From Coleofasciculus sp. FACHB-T130 (GTDB taxonomy: Bacteria > Cyanobacteriota > Cyanobacteriia > Cyanobacteriales > FACHB-T130): a stretch of 64,000 bases of DNA. Numbering within the stretch: position 1 is the first letter of the stretch; each line of letters opens with the position of its first letter. Under the pieces are notes generated by a model. It did not search any database. It was not told the origin of the DNA and saw nothing but the letters and a program-made list of their open reading frames with translations. Below, piece by piece: positions 38,968 through 47,385 of the stretch. The position numbers and the translations under genes were made by a program. The stretch covers positions 1 through 64,000 of the forward strand of contig NZ_JACJOG010000023.1 of the NCBI RefSeq assembly GCF_014695375.1, written 5' to 3'.

Positions 38968-39444
38968 ATGAAGAACGTCTCGACTGCCTATGTTCTTTGG
39001 CTAGCCTGTTTTTTGTCCCCACCGATAGCGGGGATGCATCGCCTGTACAATGGCAAGATTGGCACGGGGCTGCTGTGGCTGTTTACGTGGGGTTTGTTTG
39101 GGGTCGGACAGTTCGTGGATTTATTTCTGATTCCCGGCATGGTGGAGGAACATAATGCCAAGCTTCAAGACCGCTTGGGGGTATCCTCCACGGGCGTGCC
39201 TCTATCGCCACCTGCGATCGCACTTACCAAGCAGGAGCTTACCCGCGATCAACTAATGGTTAAACTTGTAAAAGCCGCTGCTGCTAGAGGTGGCAAACTT
39301 TCCGTTACCCAAGCGGTGATGGATACAGGTGTAAGCTTTGCCAAGGCAGAAGCCACTTTGAAAGAAATGCTCAAAAGTGGCTACGTCATGGTTGATAATC
39401 ACCCAGAAACTGGCATTGTCATTTATGAATTTATCGAGTTGTAA
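38968..39444 (+). CDS. TM2-domain protein with winged-helix tail
   Basis: The 158-residue protein has two hydrophobic helices of the TM2 type (AYVLWLACFLSPPIAGMHRLY, then TGLLWLFTWGLFGVGQFVDL) with the GxHRFY-like motif as GMHRLY. A soluble C-terminal part (about 85-158) looks like a small winged-helix domain (GGKLSVTQAVMDTGVSFAKA, TLKEMLKSGYV). A membrane-tethered DNA- or protein-binding role is possible but unproved. It is divergent from acsF. Confidence 0.78.
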   Translation: MKNVSTAYVLWLACFLSPPIAGMHRLYNGKIGTGLLWLFTWGLFGVGQFVDLFLIPGMVEEHNAKLQDRLGVSSTGVPLSPPAIALTKQELTRDQLMVKLVKAAAARGGKLSVTQAVMDTGVSFAKAEATLKEMLKSGYVMVDNHPETGIVIYEFIEL

Positions 39445-39448
39445 TGGC

Positions 39449-39483
39449 TCATTAGTCATTAGTAATTATCTAATGACTAATGA
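39449..39483. terminator. Perfect 14-bp inverted repeat between convergent genes
   Basis: TCATTAGTCATTAG (39449-39462) and CTAATGACTAATGA (39470-39483) form a hairpin between the TM2 and DUF2996 genes. A related copy lies at 40687-40726, so it belongs to a dispersed ATTAGTCATT family and may also work as a terminator. Confidence 0.6.
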
Positions 39484-39499
39484 AATTCACCTTTCCCGA

Positions 39500-40255
39500 C
39501 TAATTTCTTTCCAGCCACTTTTGAGCATTCAACCGCTGCGTCACGCCAAACACCATTAAATCCAGCGTGATCTTGCGCTCATCGCACAAAAAAGGCTCAA
39601 TGATACTAGGTTTAGAGCCTTCAAAACAGGAAAAAGCTCTTTGTTTTTGGATGTCTTCTTCGGGAAAATAAAGGTTAAAGTTCCGCTTTCCCCCTTGCCA
39701 GCTCCCGTTGACTTGCCAGCATTCTGAGATTTCTTGAAGCGGTTTCTTGTCAAATTTCAGCTCTAAATTTTGGACGCCCTTTTTTTCAAGTGCTGTTTTC
39801 AAAGCTGGTAAATAGTCTTGTTGAATAAACTCAACAAAAGGCTTGTCTTCTACCGCAGGTGCCTTCTCTTTTTTAGCCGCTTTAGCAGCTGGCTTATCCC
39901 CTTCTGGCGACTCGTCCTTTTTAGCAGCTTTGGCAGCTTCTGGCTTATCTGCTTTAGCAGCTTTGGCACCCGTTGGCTTATCCTCTTTAGATGCTTGAGC
40001 TGTTTTTTTAACATCTGTTTGAACCTGAGCCGAGTCATCTGGGGTTGATGCCTCTGTCGAAGATTTTTCTCCAGTCGCATTCGGATTCACCTCCGGATTC
40101 ACAGCTTCTGGAGCGGGTGCGTTTGCTGTAGGAATGTCGGTTGCTACGTCAGAATCCGTACTGGGAGCATTTTCTTCAGAAACACTAGGAGCCTGCTTGT
40201 CAACAGTGCTAGGAGCCACCTCTCCGGCGTCATTGTGATTCGTTTCTTCTGCCAT
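39500..40255 (-). CDS. DUF2996 protein, NdhV-like, with Lys/Ala-rich N-terminus
   Basis: The C-terminal 110 residues (EFIQQDYLPALKTALEKKG, ECWQVNGSWQGGKRNFNLYF, ERKITLDLMVFG) fit the DUF2996 family of cyanobacteria and plants. To my knowledge this family includes NdhV, a peripheral subunit of photosynthetic NDH-1; I hold that link with moderate confidence. The first 140 residues are disordered, acidic at first and then made of repeated KAAKKDESPEG-like blocks. That extension is long for NdhV. I prefer the ATG at 40255 over an in-frame TTG. Confidence 0.7.
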   Translation of the reverse strand: MAEETNHNDAGEVAPSTVDKQAPSVSEENAPSTDSDVATDIPTANAPAPEAVNPEVNPNATGEKSSTEASTPDDSAQVQTDVKKTAQASKEDKPTGAKAAKADKPEAAKAAKKDESPEGDKPAAKAAKKEKAPAVEDKPFVEFIQQDYLPALKTALEKKGVQNLELKFDKKPLQEISECWQVNGSWQGGKRNFNLYFPEEDIQKQRAFSCFEGSKPSIIEPFLCDERKITLDLMVFGVTQRLNAQKWLERN

Positions 40256-40368
40256 TGGACTTATCCGCAAGTTGGTGATTTTTTTTGAATGTATGCAGCA
40301 TGGATGAAGGTAGGATTAACAATCTCGATTCGAGATTGAAATCCTTTACTGCTCATCCTAACTTGGAA

Positions 40369-40644
40369 TCAGCCTCCCGCCTGCGCTGCCACAATGCTTA
40401 CCTCATCACCTTCGCTCAGCGGTGTCTGAGTTCCATCCAAAAAGCGGATGTCTTCGCTGTTGACGTAGAAATTCACAAATCTGCGGGGTTCGCCCTTTTC
40501 ATCGCACAAACGCACTTTGATGCCAGGATAGCTTTGCTCTAAGGATTCGAGCAGTTCACCAATCGTACTGCCGCTGCCTTCAATGGTGGCTTGATTGTTG
40601 GTAAGTTTCTGGAGAGGAGTCGGAACGAGAACTTTGACTGTCAT
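40369..40644 (-). CDS. MoaD/ThiS-type sulfur-carrier-like protein
   Basis: This 91-residue beta-grasp protein ends in the diglycine tail AAQAGG needed for thiocarboxylate formation. [16 protein letters not shown] and [10 protein letters not shown] are typical. It lies about 100 bases downstream of threonine synthase on the same strand, an arrangement I recall from other cyanobacteria. It might carry sulfur for an amino-acid-linked reaction, as CysO does in actinobacteria, or for the cofactor pathway. A second, more MoaD-like protein is encoded at 42286. Confidence 0.82.
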   Translation of the reverse strand: MTVKVLVPTPLQKLTNNQATIEGSGSTIGELLESLEQSYPGIKVRLCDEKGEPRRFVNFYVNSEDIRFLDGTQTPLSEGDEVSIVAAQAGG

Positions 40645-40686
40645 AGTTAAAGATTATTCAGTAGTCATTCATGCGTAGTCACGAGC

Positions 40687-40726
40687 GATGAGTCATTAGC
40701 AACCCCGGAGGAACTAATGACTCATC
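40687..40726. repeat. Inverted repeat, ATTAGTCATT family
   Basis: GATGAGTCATTAG (40687-40699) and CTAATGACTCATC (40714-40726) form a perfect 13-bp stem in the spacer between thrC and the carrier gene. The 14-nt loop holds CCCCGGAGG. Confidence 0.7.
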
Positions 40727-40747
40727 ACAAAAAGCTGATAGCGGTTA

Positions 40748-42040
40748 TTAAACCAGAACTTGCTGCCAGTCGAGGCGTTCGAGTGTCCGAGAGCGCTCTA
40801 ATGCCCGCTCGAAACTATCCAGCTTCGCCTCAATTGTCAGGGGTTCCCCGATGTATCCTTGCACCGCTTCTTGGGTTTTCAGTCCGTTGCCGGTAATGTA
40901 AACAACGGTCGTTTCTTCGGGATCAATTTTACCCGCTTCTACCAATTTTTTCAGCACGGCGATGGTGGTGCCACCAGCGGTTTCGGTAAAGATGCCTTCG
41001 GTTTCAGCTAATAGCTTGATGCCTTCAACAATTTCAGTATCGTTGACTGATTCAATGTTACCGCCGGTTTTCTTGGCGACTTCCAGCGCATAAACTCCGT
41101 CTGCTGGGTTGCCAATCGCAATTGATTTAGCAATTGTATTCGGCTTCACGGGGGTTACGAAGTCGCGCCCTTCCCGATGAGCTTGGGCAATGGGGGAACA
41201 ACCTTCAGCTTGGGCACCGCTAAAACGGACGCTCTTATCAGCTACCAGTCCAACGTTGATAAATTCTTGGAATCCTTTGTAGATTTTGGTGAACAGAGAG
41301 CCAGATGCCAAAGGAGCGACGATATGATCCGGCAGTTTCCAGCCTAGCTGTTCTGCTACTTCGTAGCCGAGGGTTTTTGAACCTTCCGAGTAGTAGGGAC
41401 GGAGGTTAATATTGACAAATCCCCAACCTTGGGTATTAGCAACTTCGCAGCAGAGGCGGTTCACTTGGTCGTAGTTGCCCTGAACTGCCATGACGGTGGG
41501 ACCGTAGATGAGTGTACCTAGAACTTTACCGGCTTCCAGGTCGGCGGGGATGAAGACGCAGCAGTCTAAACCGGCGTAGGCCGCGATCGCTGCTGTAGAA
41601 TTCGCTAAATTACCCGTACTGGCGCAGGATACCGTCGTAAATCCTAATTCCTGCGCTCTTGTTAAAGCGACCGATACCACCCGATCTTTAAAGCTCAGGG
41701 TGGGCATATTGACGGCATCATTTTTAATATAAAGATTTTTAATACCTAGACGGCGAGCTAAGCGATTGGCTTTTACCAGTGGTGTCATGCCAGTTCCCAC
41801 GTCAATCGGCTTTTCTGTGGCGACGGGCAAGAAGGAACGATAGCGCCAAATTGAGTTAGGCCCTGCCTGAATGCTTTCACGAGTGACGGTGCGGCGCAGA
41901 ACATCGTAGTCGTAGGTTACTTCCAGCGGGCCAAAACAAAACTCACAGACATGAGTTGCCTTGAGTTCGTATTCGGTGCCGCATTCTTTACACTTCAGTG
42001 CCGTAAAGGTTGCCGTTGTTGACTGGGTTGCCTGGGTCAT
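40748..42040 (-). CDS. thrC: Threonine synthase
   Basis: The 430-residue PLP enzyme converts O-phosphohomoserine to threonine. A Cys-rich N-terminus (ALKCKECGTEY, HVCEFCFGP) gives a zinc-binding pattern found in many cyanobacterial and plant-type enzymes. The PLP lysine lies in TLSFKDRVVSVAL, with CASTGNLANSTAA as the phosphate/cofactor loop and GNGLK near the end. It is followed by the beta-grasp carrier gene. Confidence 0.95.
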   Translation of the reverse strand: MTQATQSTTATFTALKCKECGTEYELKATHVCEFCFGPLEVTYDYDVLRRTVTRESIQAGPNSIWRYRSFLPVATEKPIDVGTGMTPLVKANRLARRLGIKNLYIKNDAVNMPTLSFKDRVVSVALTRAQELGFTTVSCASTGNLANSTAAIAAYAGLDCCVFIPADLEAGKVLGTLIYGPTVMAVQGNYDQVNRLCCEVANTQGWGFVNINLRPYYSEGSKTLGYEVAEQLGWKLPDHIVAPLASGSLFTKIYKGFQEFINVGLVADKSVRFSGAQAEGCSPIAQAHREGRDFVTPVKPNTIAKSIAIGNPADGVYALEVAKKTGGNIESVNDTEIVEGIKLLAETEGIFTETAGGTTIAVLKKLVEAGKIDPEETTVVYITGNGLKTQEAVQGYIGEPLTIEAKLDSFERALERSRTLERLDWQQVLV

Positions 42041-42285
42041 GGGTATTTACACTCTAATCGTCCGTCATCGCTCGGTTGATACTAACACAGGCAAAAATAC
42101 CCGTCAAATATATCCGACTCTTTTAGTCGGGTTTAAATGTTATTTATGATACAAAATTTAGCCCTCAGTCTGAAGACCGGGGCGATCGCATTCCAAGCTT
42201 GCGGTCGCGAATTTAGGAAAAAGAGGGAATTGAAGCGGATTTGGGATGAAAAAACCGAATTTCTGGCGTTTAACTTTTGTCTTTC

Positions 42286-42546
42286 CTAGCCACCGCTAAC
42301 AGGGGGAATCAGCACGACTTCATCCCCATCATGCAGAATCGTGTCTGGCTCGACGAATTGAAAATTAACGCCAAAGCGAGTAACTTGACGCCATTTGTCA
42401 AGTTCTGGATGTTCGGAAGCAAATTTATCTAATATCGCTGAAACATCTGTATTTGGAGGGATTTTCAGCACCAGTTCCGAAACGCCATAGGCTTCTTGAT
42501 AGGCAGCGAATAATTTGACGGTAATCGCGATCGCTTCAGTGGACAT
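42286..42546 (-). CDS. moaD: Molybdopterin synthase sulfur carrier MoaD
   Basis: The 86-residue beta-grasp protein has the MoaD pattern AITVKLFAAYQEAYG at the start and the C-terminal VVLIPPVSGG, whose last Gly carries the thiocarboxylate for molybdopterin synthesis. MoaE is not visible nearby; moaC is at 7.7 kb. Its small gap to comFB upstream (32 bases) suggests co-transcription. Confidence 0.87.
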   Translation of the reverse strand: MSTEAIAITVKLFAAYQEAYGVSELVLKIPPNTDVSAILDKFASEHPELDKWRQVTRFGVNFQFVEPDTILHDGDEVVLIPPVSGG

Positions 42547-42578
42547 AGGAACTGATGCTAGAGGTGGCTGGCATTAGA

Positions 42579-43019
42579 TTAGCGCGATCGCCGACCATCT
42601 GCTTTATGAATGCCCCCTAATCCAAAAAGCGATCGCACCCAAGAAAGGGAGAAATCGGAGCTTTTGGCTTGTTCAACATCTACATCAGATGCACTCTCTT
42701 CGAGGTTTTCGGCGTTTTCTGCGGAAGGGAGAGAATTTACCATGTTCAAGGAATCTTGTTGCACCGCCGCCAATGCTTGACCCACCGCCACGATAATCTG
42801 AGGTGCTAACTTAGCTTTAGCCCGTTGCTGTTGTAGATACCATCCTCTGGGACTGGTCGCATACAGGGCTGGCAGACGATTCAGGGCGTAAGCGATCGCA
42901 TGGGCTGGATTGATATAGTTGACCAACTTTGGCGGTAACTGCTGAAGTTGTCGGTGTACTTCCTGAGCAACTAACAGTTCCATGACATTGCAGTAGGTTA
43001 GAACTTGATTCGGTTGCAT
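42579..43019 (-). CDS. ComFB-type protein
   Basis: The 146-residue protein has a ComFB domain: NVMELLVAQEVHRQLQQLP, PAHAIAYALNRLPALYATS and GWYLQQQRAKAKL. Cyanobacterial ComFB-like proteins have been linked to natural competence and motility and reported to bind cyclic dinucleotides. The last 45 residues are acidic and variable. Which nucleotide this one binds cannot be read from sequence. Confidence 0.86.
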   Translation of the reverse strand: MQPNQVLTYCNVMELLVAQEVHRQLQQLPPKLVNYINPAHAIAYALNRLPALYATSPRGWYLQQQRAKAKLAPQIIVAVGQALAAVQQDSLNMVNSLPSAENAENLEESASDVDVEQAKSSDFSLSWVRSLFGLGGIHKADGRRSR

Positions 43020-43215
43020 AATCTTCTTAAAGACTGAGCTGGCGATCTCTGTAAAGAAGGACAGACGTTGTAGAAGGCGATCTCGCGCGTTATCCTCTTA
43101 GATTGCCAAAGACGCTTTCGCTTGACAGCTCACTTTTTTGCTGACTCTTTGGCTCAGTTTTCAGCGTACGGCTGCGATCGCTACACCGAAAGGTGAGCCA
43201 GAATAAGCGAGAATT

Positions 43216-44547
43216 GTGGTAAAGAGCTTAACTATGGCGGGGTCTCTCAGAGCATCTGCACGGGGACTAGAAAGCGTTGATAAAGCCCGAAAAAGGAAAG
43301 GTTGGACAAAAACAATGACCGTTTCTTGGTGGCAGGGTGCCCTAACGACCCAGGCAACCTTGAAACGGTTTTGGCAGAAAAAACCCATTCACCAAGAGAC
43401 CTTTATTAATATTTGCCAAGCTGTCGGGATCGGCAACTGGAAGGAAATTGTTGATTCAGGTGCCGTTGAAGAAGCAGAAGCGCGTGAAATGCCCATACTC
43501 GATTGGGGTGAAGCGCCTGATGTCTCTGGTTTCTATGGGCGCACAGAAGAACTGGCTGTGCTTGAGAAATGGATTGTCGCTGATAGTTGCCACCTAGTAA
43601 CGTTGTTCGGCATGGGGGGAATTGGTAAAACAGCGCTATCCGTGATGCTAGCCGAGCAAATTCAGAATGAATTTGATTATTTCATCTGGCGATCGCTCCG
43701 TTCTGCCCCATCAGTCGAAGACCTGATCGCAGACTTGCTCCGATGCCTCTCCAACGAGCAATCAACCAATTTACCAAAAGATATTGGTCGCCGAATCTCT
43801 CAGCTAATTGAGTCTTTGCGATCTCCCAAAGGAACAAACCCTTCCACAGGTTCCCATCGATGTCTGCTGATTTTGGATGAAGTCGAAACGATTCTAGGTG
43901 CTGGTCAAGCAACTGGGTATTATCGAGAAGGGTATGAAGGCTATGGCGAACTATTCAGACGAGTGGGAAGAGAGCGCCACAACAGCTGCTTAATGCTAAT
44001 CGGTCGAGAGCAACCGAATGAAATTGCATTAATCCAGGGAGAAACTCCAAGCGTTCGTTCATTACTGCTGTCCGATCTCAATGATACAGACGCTTGGCAA
44101 ATATTTAGAGCCAAAGGTTTGTCAGACGAGAACCACTGGAAAAGTCTTTTTCAAATCTATCGAGGGAATCCCTTAATCTTAAATATTATTGCCAGTTATA
44201 TAAAAGACTCATTTGCTGGTAAAGTTTCTGATTTCTTAAAGCTAGAAACAATATTTTTAGGCGATATTCATCTAATTTTAGATACTTCCTGGCAACGGCT
44301 ATCAAATTTTCAAAAAGAAATTATGTTTAAGTTAGCCGCTAATCTCAACCCCAGCTCTATCTTTAAATTAAAAGAAGAAATCAATCTAACGGTTTCGACT
44401 TCTGAAATCATGGAAGCGATTCAAGCATTAGAACGTCGTTCGTTGATAGAAAAGCAAATCGAAGGGAATGAAGTTATTTATACCCTTCAGCCAGTTGTGA
44501 GAAGGTATGCTAAAAGAAAAATTACTAAGCGAACGGTTGAACAATAA
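43216..44547 (+). CDS. NB-ARC (STAND) ATPase without a sensor domain
   Basis: The 443-residue protein begins with a small helical, HTH-like domain (residues 15-80, VDKARKRKGWTKTMTVSWWQ, ATLKRFWQKKPIH) seen on many cyanobacterial STAND proteins. The NB-ARC ATPase follows: P-loop GMGGIGKT 132-139, Walker B CLLILDE near 220, IGREQP, and GNPLILNIIA. A winged-helix part ends the protein near 435. The usual WD40 or TPR sensor is absent. It lies 58 bases upstream of the fused receptor kinase on the same strand, so the two may be co-expressed. Start codon GTG, with ATG at 43234 as alternative. Confidence 0.88.
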   Translation: MVKSLTMAGSLRASARGLESVDKARKRKGWTKTMTVSWWQGALTTQATLKRFWQKKPIHQETFINICQAVGIGNWKEIVDSGAVEEAEAREMPILDWGEAPDVSGFYGRTEELAVLEKWIVADSCHLVTLFGMGGIGKTALSVMLAEQIQNEFDYFIWRSLRSAPSVEDLIADLLRCLSNEQSTNLPKDIGRRISQLIESLRSPKGTNPSTGSHRCLLILDEVETILGAGQATGYYREGYEGYGELFRRVGRERHNSCLMLIGREQPNEIALIQGETPSVRSLLLSDLNDTDAWQIFRAKGLSDENHWKSLFQIYRGNPLILNIIASYIKDSFAGKVSDFLKLETIFLGDIHLILDTSWQRLSNFQKEIMFKLAANLNPSSIFKLKEEINLTVSTSEIMEAIQALERRSLIEKQIEGNEVIYTLQPVVRRYAKRKITKRTVEQ

Positions 44548-44605
44548 AGTTATTTTCCGAGAGGAAGTTATAATTCTATAACATTCCCACTCAAATCGGG
44601 ATAGT

Positions 44606-47050
44606 GTGTTTGCCGTGAGTTATTGCATCAATCCTAACTGCCGCAATTTCAACGAACCTGGTAATCAAAGCACTTGTCCTGACTGTGGCTCTGAAAGTTT
44701 AGTAGAAGGGCGCTATCGGGTCATCCAACGTTTGGGCAAAGGAGGCTTTGGTCAAACCTTTGAGGTGGAGGACGTGCGTCGGGAAGGTATAAAAAAAGTC
44801 CTAAAAATTTTGCTTACTGATTATGAGAAGGCAATCTGCCTATTCCAGCGGGAAGCCGAAGTTCTAAAGAAGTTGAATCATCAAGGGATTCCCAAAGTAG
44901 AGGCAGATGGATACTTCCAGTTATGTCATCTAAAGAGCGAAAAGCCCTTGCACTGCTTGGTGATGGAGAAAATTGAGGGGATCAACTTAAAAGAATGGTT
45001 GAGCAGCCGGAACCATCAACCCATCAGCCAAAAGCAAGCGATCGCTTGGTTGAAACAACTGGCAGAAATCTTACAGCAAGTTCATCAAAGCAACTATTTT
45101 CACCGGGATATTAAGCCGTCTAACATTATGCTGCGACCTGATAATCAACTGGTGTTGATTGATTTTGGTGCAGTCCGGGAAGCTACGGAAACCTACTTGC
45201 ACAAATTAGCCGGAAGAGATGGCACAGCAATAATTTCCCACGGCTATACACCCCCAGAACAAGCCGATGGTAGAGCTGTTTCCAAATCTGATTTCTATGC
45301 TTTGGGACGCACCTTCGTTCATTTGCTGACAGGCATACATCCCCATGACCTTCCTGAAAACCCTCAAACAGGTCAGTTGAATTGGCGAAACAGTGCCCCA
45401 CAGATTTCACTAGAGTTGGCAACTTTAATTAATGACCTGATGGCCCCTTTCGCAGGGAATCGACCTGAAAATGCCCAAGAAATTGTGCAACGTTTAGAGG
45501 AAATTGAGACGCAAATCAACAATCATCGGCGGACACGATCTCCCGACGACACGCTTACTTTGCTTCCTGAAGGCAATTGTTCAGACGAAGAAGTTACCAG
45601 GAGTATCAACTCAGGCAATTTAAGGCTTGTACTCATTTGGGTCGTGAGTGCAATTCTCTTGACAGGACTCGGAATAATTATTTATGCGCTCGTGAAACCG
45701 CCGAAGGCTTGTGATTCCAATCTTGCAGACAATGTCAGTTGTGGAGAAGAAGTTTTAGTTCCCAGTTTGAAAGGCGCTCTCAAGCAAAAAGGCGTGCAAA
45801 AATTTGCCAGCGGTCAATATGCTGAGGCTGTTGGTTTATTAGAGAAGGCACGGAGCGAACAGCCAAGCGACCCGGAAATTTTGATTTACCTGAATAATGC
45901 TCGATTGATGGATAAAAAGGAAAAGGCATACACGATTGCTGTTGCCGCTCCGATAACCAACAATCCAAACAGAGCGTTGGAAATTCTGCGAGGAGCTGCC
46001 CAAGTCCAAAATGAAATCAATCAGGGTCAAAGGATTAGTGGTAAAGGGCTGAAAGTAGTCATCGCAGATGATGCCAATAATCCTGCCAAAGCTAAACAAA
46101 TTGCCGAGTCATTGGTGTTGAAAAAGGACATTTTAGCGGTCATTGGTCACTATGCCAGCGAAGTGACACTGGGAGCGATCGCAATTTATCAACAGCACGG
46201 GTTGGTATTAATTTCTCCAGGTAGCACCTCGGAAGACCTCTCAGAGTGGAGCCAAAAGAGCGAACACGTTTTCTTTCGCACTGTACCCAGTAATCGCGTG
46301 AATGCCCAGGCTTTGGCTAGCTACATGATCCAAGCCAATCAGCGAACAGCCGCAGTCTTTTACTCTGGCACAAGTAATTACAGCAAATCTATCCGAGATC
46401 AATTTCACGTTAGCTTCCCCGCAAGTAGAGGACGGGTAAGAGCAGATTTTGAACTGTGCAAAAAGGACTTCAATGCTGTTGAGGCGATTAACCAAGCACA
46501 AGCAAAAGGAGCGACTACGCTGGTCTTCCTTCCGGATGGTCAGACCTGTCCTTTTTCCTTTCAGAATGTCTTAGCGGTGATTAAGGCAAATCAGGGTCGT
46601 TATCCGATGGTGGGAGCATGGGCTGTTTACAGTTCTGAGATTCTACAAATCGACCCTAAATATGTAGTCGGTCGCCTAGTAGTAACAGTCCCTTGGCATT
46701 CCTTGAGCAGCCCCAATCCAACGTTTCCCAAAGAATCTAAGCAGTTATGGAAAGCGGAAGTGAGTGGGCTGACCGCTACGACTTATGATGCAGCTCGTGC
46801 GTTAATAACGGCTTTAGCAAAAAAACCTCAACCGAATCGTTCTGACGTGCGGCAGGCTTTATCGGCTCCCGACTTTCGAGCCAATGGTGCAATGGGGATA
46901 ATTAGTTTTCGCGGTGGAGATCCCAATGAGCCGATTTTTACATTGGTCAAAGTCGTGCCGTCTAACTGCTCGCTTTATGGTTTTAAGTTTGTACCTGTAG
47001 ACTATCCCCCAGATAAACTTAAGGAAATAGAGCGCGGTTGCAAAAACTAA
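44606..47050 (+). CDS. Receptor kinase: Hanks kinase fused to a periplasmic binding protein
   Basis: The 814-residue protein joins modules that are separate genes at 23.4-27.4 kb. A zinc ribbon (Cys7, 12, 24, 27) precedes a full Ser/Thr kinase: LGKGGFG 43-49, Lys67, HRDIKPSN 166-173, DFG 186-188. One membrane helix spans 341-362. A TPR-like unit (395-433, LIYLNNARL) and a type I binding domain from YTIAVAAPIT (442) to the end follow, and should be periplasmic. The predicted layout is that of a one-pass receptor kinase: solute outside, phosphorylation inside. Four Cys pairs in the outer part (for example CSLYGF) could form disulfides. Start codon GTG. Ligand and targets are unknown. Confidence 0.92.
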   Translation: MFAVSYCINPNCRNFNEPGNQSTCPDCGSESLVEGRYRVIQRLGKGGFGQTFEVEDVRREGIKKVLKILLTDYEKAICLFQREAEVLKKLNHQGIPKVEADGYFQLCHLKSEKPLHCLVMEKIEGINLKEWLSSRNHQPISQKQAIAWLKQLAEILQQVHQSNYFHRDIKPSNIMLRPDNQLVLIDFGAVREATETYLHKLAGRDGTAIISHGYTPPEQADGRAVSKSDFYALGRTFVHLLTGIHPHDLPENPQTGQLNWRNSAPQISLELATLINDLMAPFAGNRPENAQEIVQRLEEIETQINNHRRTRSPDDTLTLLPEGNCSDEEVTRSINSGNLRLVLIWVVSAILLTGLGIIIYALVKPPKACDSNLADNVSCGEEVLVPSLKGALKQKGVQKFASGQYAEAVGLLEKARSEQPSDPEILIYLNNARLMDKKEKAYTIAVAAPITNNPNRALEILRGAAQVQNEINQGQRISGKGLKVVIADDANNPAKAKQIAESLVLKKDILAVIGHYASEVTLGAIAIYQQHGLVLISPGSTSEDLSEWSQKSEHVFFRTVPSNRVNAQALASYMIQANQRTAAVFYSGTSNYSKSIRDQFHVSFPASRGRVRADFELCKKDFNAVEAINQAQAKGATTLVFLPDGQTCPFSFQNVLAVIKANQGRYPMVGAWAVYSSEILQIDPKYVVGRLVVTVPWHSLSSPNPTFPKESKQLWKAEVSGLTATTYDAARALITALAKKPQPNRSDVRQALSAPDFRANGAMGIISFRGGDPNEPIFTLVKVVPSNCSLYGFKFVPVDYPPDKLKEIERGCKN

Positions 47051-47069
47051 ACATACTTATCCGAATGCT

Positions 47070-47320
47070 CTAGCGGATTGTAACAAATCCAGCCTTTTCA
47101 ACCAGTTATTGACCCCGATCTGTTAGCAGTAACTTGGCGTAAGCTTCCCCAGATCGTTATTCAATTTGTTCGTTTTTTTTAACAATTACTGATAATCGGC
47201 GAGTTAGAGGATATTGACCATTCGAGAGTACTACCACTTGTGTAGAGCGTTTAATGTCATTAAGTCTCTATTTGAGTTCGCCATTCATCGTCAAACCTTT
47301 AACCTTCCAAAATTTTTACC
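47070..47320 (-). pseudogene. Decayed PstS-like binding protein gene (3' remnant)
   Basis: The minus strand encodes NGQYPLTRRLSVIVKKNEQ, stop, RSGEAYAKLLLTDRGQ, stop, LVEKAGFVTIR, stop. This matches the C-terminus of the protein at 24867-25937 (TGQYPLTRKLFVIIKRNGQ, AGEAYANLL, EAGFVRLR) block by block, with two nonsense codons. Further upstream VKGLTMNGEL matches IKPLPLGRRAGEF and another stop follows. The rest of the gene is gone. It ends 20 bases from the stop of the fused kinase, tail to tail. Confidence 0.85.
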
Positions 47321-47385
47321 TAGAGCCGTTTCTCTCAACTGAATTAAGGCTCGCTATATAAATCAACTCTAACAGTTTCTCCCCT

